This document shows positions 57,123 to 63,100 of a DNA stretch of 64,000 nt, piece by piece. The stretch covers positions 22,312,886-22,376,885 of the forward strand of contig NC_086374.1 in the NCBI RefSeq assembly GCF_036588685.1, given 5' to 3'. Under the pieces are notes generated by a model. The model was not told the origin of the DNA. It saw only the letters and a program-made list of their open reading frames with translations, and searched no databases. A program made the translations under genes and the position numbers. Within the stretch, counting starts at the first letter, position 1. Each line of letters starts with the position of its first letter. The stretch comes from Mytilus trossulus (taxonomy: Eukaryota; Mollusca; Bivalvia; Mytilida; Mytilidae).

Positions 57123-60100
57123 ATTGTTTGACATGTTAAAGTTTGACGGTTAATTTGTTTTCTTTAAGTTCATTTTTAATCTACTTTCAATGATTAAATG
57201 AACAATTAAGGGGGCTCCTGGGTATAAATGATTTTTTTTTTTCTAATATAGGATTTCGCTATATTTTTTCATAAATAAACTTTATCATATACTTAAAAGA
57301 AAAATGAAATAAAAAAATTGGGTCACCGTTCATTTAAGCTAAAATCTGCCTCTGGAAGAAGCATACATTTTTGTTAATGTTTCTGTTGAACTAATAGGAG
57401 AAAAAGAGGAAATATCGAAATAAAAAAATAAAAAAATAAAAAAATATAAGAAATCGCTTTAATGTTACAATTATTTAGTTTATGTACAGCTTATTTGAAA
57501 ACAATAATAAAAAATATAGGTCACCGATGAGTTAAAAAATATATTTCAAATTTAAGGCCAAAAAATGGCTTTTTTGCACCAAAGGGAGATAATTTGGAGC
57601 TTTTTCAATTTTCAAAGTCATCTGGGGCCAAACCAAATCATTGTTTTGGGTTGTTTTTTGTACCATTTCATAAAGTAACAACTAATAGTGTAATAAATAA
57701 AATTTGTAATGACAAAATAAAGGTTGAATTTTTTGCTAAAATTTTTGTACCCACGAGCCACATTAAAAGAATATTTGATTCCTGTTTTCCACACTCAGTA
57801 CGTTATTTTACATTTTACGCAAAAGCAAAGTCTTCTTCGACATTGAACAAGTCATATTGAGTGCTAATTTATGTATCAGATATCAGAATGCAAGATCTTT
57901 TTATTTTGAAACTCACAAAGATACATTTTTCGCAATTATAAAAAGCTTGCAATAATATCAAAATTTACAGTAACTTGTATAAACACAAACATCGACAGTA
58001 CAACATAGCATACCACCCGACATTACTCGTTAACACCGAAATAAAAACAAATATAAATGACAAAGAAATTACCTGTTGTTGTCAAAACGGTTGTTGTTGA
58101 AGAAACTCTTGGTGTAGTTTCAGATGTTATGACAGTAGTTTCTGTAGTTGACGATGGTGTTGTAGTGATAGTTGTAGTAGTAGGTTGTGTCGATACAGAA
58201 CTACTAACACTTGGAGTTGTTACGACACTGGTTCCAGTTGTTTGTGTCGTTGATGTAGTAGGAGCTTTTGTAGTAATAGCAGTAGTTGTTTCTGTGAAAA
58301 ATGATTCAAAAAATATCAGAACATATAAAAGAAATACAATGACGAGACGTGTTTCATAAGAAGTGAAAAAATGAGTCATCAATTTGAATTCATAAAGAAA
58401 ACAGAGAATTCCAAACAAGCATTGTTCCCAAAGCAACAAACTATTTTATCAATTCAAAGATGTATTTAATACGTCCATCAAGGTAAAAGGCATATACTAC
58501 GGAAAACTGAATTACTGACATTATGAATATATACAAAACGGAAAGAGTGATATTTACACTTATTCTGCTCTGTAAAAAACACAAGAAAATGAAACGAAGC
58601 ACTCTTTTTATAAGAAAAATGTTCATTAATATATAAATAATACATAAAGTCAATGATTACTTACCAATCTCTTCGAAACATGCCTTAATAACCACATTAC
58701 TAATGGTTGGTGTCTCATCAGTAGTGTCTGGTTTAATAATCAATTCGATGATGTTTCCAGGTTTTCCACCTAGACTGATAGGACTGTCAAAGTTGTCAAC
58801 CTGCAAGAGAAAGTAATTTCCTATGATCATCTATGCGTCATCTCGTTGCTTAAGGGCTTTGTTGGAGAATTCTTATGATGCGCTGGTTTATCAAAGTACT
58901 TCTTAGCAGAAACTTTATTATTCAATAATTGTTCTAAAAATGGTCGAAATAAAAGATCTTATTACTTACAGGTATTCTATCTATTACAGTTGTATCCTGT
59001 TTAATTTTCACAATTACAGATTCAACATTGGTTTCATCAAAAGTTATGGAGTACAATTGTGATGTATCATCTTCATCGTTTATCTTAAAGATAAGTTTAG
59101 GGTTTTCGTCTGTATCAGCTGGACTCCATCCTTTTGGTTTCTGTGAATCTGATGGTAGATCCCCTGGAGCATTAGAAGAACTATCTACTGTGACATCAGA
59201 TGGTTGTGCTCCATCCAACATGACTTTAACGCACTCTGTAATAAACAAAGACATATCCTCGTGTACAATCAAAAGACAACATTTAAATGAGTAAAGATAC
59301 ATGATTTCAATTATTAGCAGAAACTGGAGATATGAATATATATCAATTGTTTGACGTGTAAAGTTTGACGGTTCATTTGTTTTCTTTAAGTTAAATTTAA
59401 ATCTACCTTAAATGATTAAATGAACAATTATAAGAATATTTGATTCCTGTTGTCCACACTCAGTACGAAATTTTACATTTTACGCAAAATCAAAGTTTTC
59501 TTCGACATTGAACAAGTCATATTGAGTGCTGATTTATGTATCAGATAACAGAATGCAAGTTCTTTTTATATTGAAACTCACCAAGATGAATTTTTCGCAA
59601 TAATAAAAAGCTTGCAATAATTTCGAAATTTACAGTAACTTGTATAAACATAAACATCAGTACAACATAGCATACCACCCGACAGTACTCGTTAACATCG
59701 AAATAAAAAAAATATAAATGACAAAGAAATTACCTGTTGTTGTCAAAACGGTTGTCGTTGATGAAACTCTTGGTGTAGTTTCAGATGTTATGACAGTAGT
59801 TTCTGTAGTTGACGATGGTGTTGTAGTAATAGTTGTAGTAGTAGGTTGTGTCGATACAGAACTACTAACACTTGGTGTTGTTACGACACTGGTTCCAGTT
59901 GTTTGTGTCGTTGATGTGGTAGGGGCTTTTGTAGTAATAGCAGTAGTTGTTTCTGTGAAAAATGATTCAATAAATATCAGAACATATAAAAGAAATACAA
60001 TGACGAAACGTGTTTCATAAGAAGTGAAAAAATGAGTCATCAATTTGAATCCATAAAAAAAACAGAGAATTCCAAACAAGCAGTGTTCCCAAAGCAACAA

Positions 60101-63100
60101 ACAATTTTATCAACTCAAAGATGTCTTAATACAGCCATCAACGTAAACGGCATATACTACTGAAAACTGAATTACTGACAATATGAATATATACAAAACG
60201 GAAAGAGTCATATTTCCATTTATTCTACTCGGCAAAAAACACAAGAAAATGAAACGAAGCACTCTTTTGTAACAAAAATGTTCATTAATATATAAATAAT
60301 ACATAAAGTCAATGATTACTTACCAATCTCTTCGAAACATGCCTTAATAACCACATTACTAATGGTTGGTGTCTCATCAGTAGTGTCTGGTTTAATAATC
60401 AATTCGATGATGTTTCCAGGTTTTCCACCTAGACTGATAGGACTGTCAAAGTTGTCAACCTGAAAGAGAAAGTAATGTCTTATGATCATCTATGCGTCAT
60501 CTCGTTGCTTACGTGTTTTGTTGGAGAATTCTTATGATGCGCTGGTTTATCAAAGTACTTCTTCGCAGAAACTTTGTTATTCAATATTTCGTTCTAAAAA
60601 TGGTCGAAATAAAAGATCTTATTACTTACAGGTATTCTATCTATTACAGTTGTATCCTGTTTAATTTTCACAATTACAGATTCAACATTGGTTTCATCAA
60701 AAGTTATGGAGTACAATTGTGATGTATCATCTTCATCGTTTATCTTAAAGATAAGTTTAGGGTTTTCGTCTGTATCAGCTGGACTCCATCCTTTTGGTTT
60801 CTGTGAATCTGATGGTAGATCCCCTGGAGCATTAGAAGAACTTTCTACTGTGATATCAGATGGTTGTGCTCCATCCAACATGACTTTAACGCACTCTGTA
60901 ATAAACAAAGACATATCCTCGTGTATTATCAAAAGACAACATTTAAATAAGTAAAGATACATGATTACAATCATATGTAGATACTGGAGATATATATATT
61001 TCAATTGTTCGACATGGTAAGGTTTGACGGTTAATTCAGTTTCTTTAAGTTAAATGTAAATCTACTTTCAATGATTAAATGAACAAGTAAAAGAATATTT
61101 GATTCCTGTTTTCCACACTCAGTACCTAATTTTACATTTTACGCAAAAGCAAAGTCTTCTTCGACATTGAACAAGTCATATTGACTGCTGATTTATGTAT
61201 CAGATATCCGAATGCAAGTTCTTTTTTATTTTGAAACTCGCAAAGATACATTTTTCGCAATAATAAAAAGCTTGCAATAATTTCAAAATAAACAGTAATT
61301 TGTATAAACAAAAAAATCGACAGTAAAACATAGCATACCACCCGACAGTACTCGTTAACACCGAAATAAAAAAAATATAAATGACAAGAAATTACCTGTT
61401 GTTGTCAAAACGGTTGTTGTTGAAGAAACTCTTGGTGTAGTTTCAGATGTTATGACAGTAGTTTCTGTAGTTGACGATGGTGTCGTAGTGATAGTTGTAG
61501 TAGTAGGTTGTGTCGATACAGAACTACTAACACTTGGAGTTGTTACGACACTGGTTCCAGTTGTTTGTGTCGATGGTGTGGTAGGGCCTGTTGTAGTAAT
61601 AGCAATAGTTGATTCTGAAAAAGTTCAAAAAAGTGTGAGAACATATCAGAAATGTTTTGTAAAACATTAATTAGGCATTAACGCAAAATGTTCTTAAAAG
61701 GTTAAAGTAAATATGTCTTTAAACTGAGTTTATCTTTTTCCAGATTTATTGTGTTTAAAATAAGAACAAATATGATGCGTTTAGGTATGAGAATTACATG
61801 CTGCGCTACACTTGATATTTTATTTGAGATGACGAAAATATTGTTAAGCGATTAGGATATGTCTCATCTATGTTAAATTGGTTATATATCAGCTTATCTA
61901 TGGTGAAAAAAAGCCCACACCTTATCTTTTGAATAGTGGTTAAAATATGCCTTATCTACCGTATTGTGATTAAAAAAATGCGTGGTATAGTTTATATTGG
62001 TTAGAATACTCATTATTTATGGTAAAGTGGGTAAATTTCAGCTTACCTATGGTAAAGTGGTAAGAATGAGAATCTATGAACTAGTTAATAGAATAAATCT
62101 TATATATGGAATAGTGGTTAAAAAAAAAGTAAAAATTAGTAGGTCTTACGGAAGTACAATACTTCAACTGTTTAGTATTGTATCAAGTAAAAGCTAGATA
62201 AATTGAAGGTGAAAAATAATATGCATACCACTTGTTGTTGAGGAAGGCGTTGTGGTTGATCTTGGTATTGTGTGAGTTGTTTTCATTGGTTTTGTTGTTG
62301 TTTCTGTAAAGAAATATAAAATATATTGAATTGTACTTATAAAGCTTTATGATTTTTTATAAATAAACATGCATAGAAGTAAAATCAACGATATCAGACT
62401 TAATCTTTAACTTCAAAGGAAAAAGCCTTTCACAAAGTTTACATTCCTAAATTTGTTAAAAGAGTTTAACAGATTTCTATTTATGGTATTTAACTGTAGT
62501 ATGTGCTTACAGTTCTTTATGTTAAGATTCATAGGATATGAAACGGTTCTTCTACGCTACAGGAACATCACAAATTTATTATCTTTGGATTTGTCAATAG
62601 TGTTTCCTAGTTTAGTGTCATTTGTAATATCATATTTCAAAATAGAAATTCAAAATGTACACATCTAATATTGAAATGGAGGTTTCCCTTGTGCGCTACT
62701 GAGTCATTATTGTCAATGAACAGATAATGTTTGTTTTATCTGTATCTCCAACAGAATTATATAAATAAATTAAAATTGTGGTCTAGTATGAATAAATTAT
62801 ATGCTCGTCTTTGTGTGTGTGTGTGTATGTGTAATATATATGTAATATATATGCATATTCTATTACTAATATCATTTCAACTGATCGGGCGGAGCTTACG
62901 TTTTAATTTGCATAAGGACAGTCTATTTGAAGATGTGTGTGATAAGGATGATTGCCGTTATAATTATTACTGATTTCTAATCACCTATCAGTGTCATTAA
63001 AGGAATTTACAAAACAATAACTGGACACTTCATTGATGAGTTTATTCTAAATAACCTATCTATAGATGGACTAGTTTATTATGAGCGAACCGGTTAAACT

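Larger units (their letters stand above)
43980..61620. repeat. Tandem gene-internal array: linker plus gamma domain, unit about 1.67 kb
   Basis: Second-half exons start at 45174, 48048, 49719, 51391, 53063, 54730, 56399, 58665 and 60324; undisturbed spacing is 1,659-1,672 bp. Introns are almost as similar as exons, which points to recent duplication or ongoing gene conversion. The two longer steps (2,874 and 2,266 bp) are explained by insertions at 46028-47324 and 57210-57761. A short AT run follows most copies. Confidence 0.92.

Noticed and set aside
45534..60954. Plus-strand frames MVSSKVMEYN... in each array unit
   Set aside because: Antisense of the gamma first-half exon; no splice or start signals and no independent conservation.
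44012..61614. Plus-strand frames of about 100 codons reading VVVKTVVV... in each array unit
   Set aside because: They are the reverse complement of the Thr-rich linker exons; their Val-rich composition is simply antisense ACN codons.
43980..61620. Possibility that the near-identical array is an assembly artefact
   Set aside because: Units differ by consistent diagnostic bases and by separate insertions (46367, 57210), so they are real distinct copies, although the exact copy number should be confirmed with long reads.
60482..62973. Small plus-strand frames near the right end (e.g. 62731-62973)
   Set aside because: AT-rich intron sequence, low complexity, no homologous copy and no recognisable motif.
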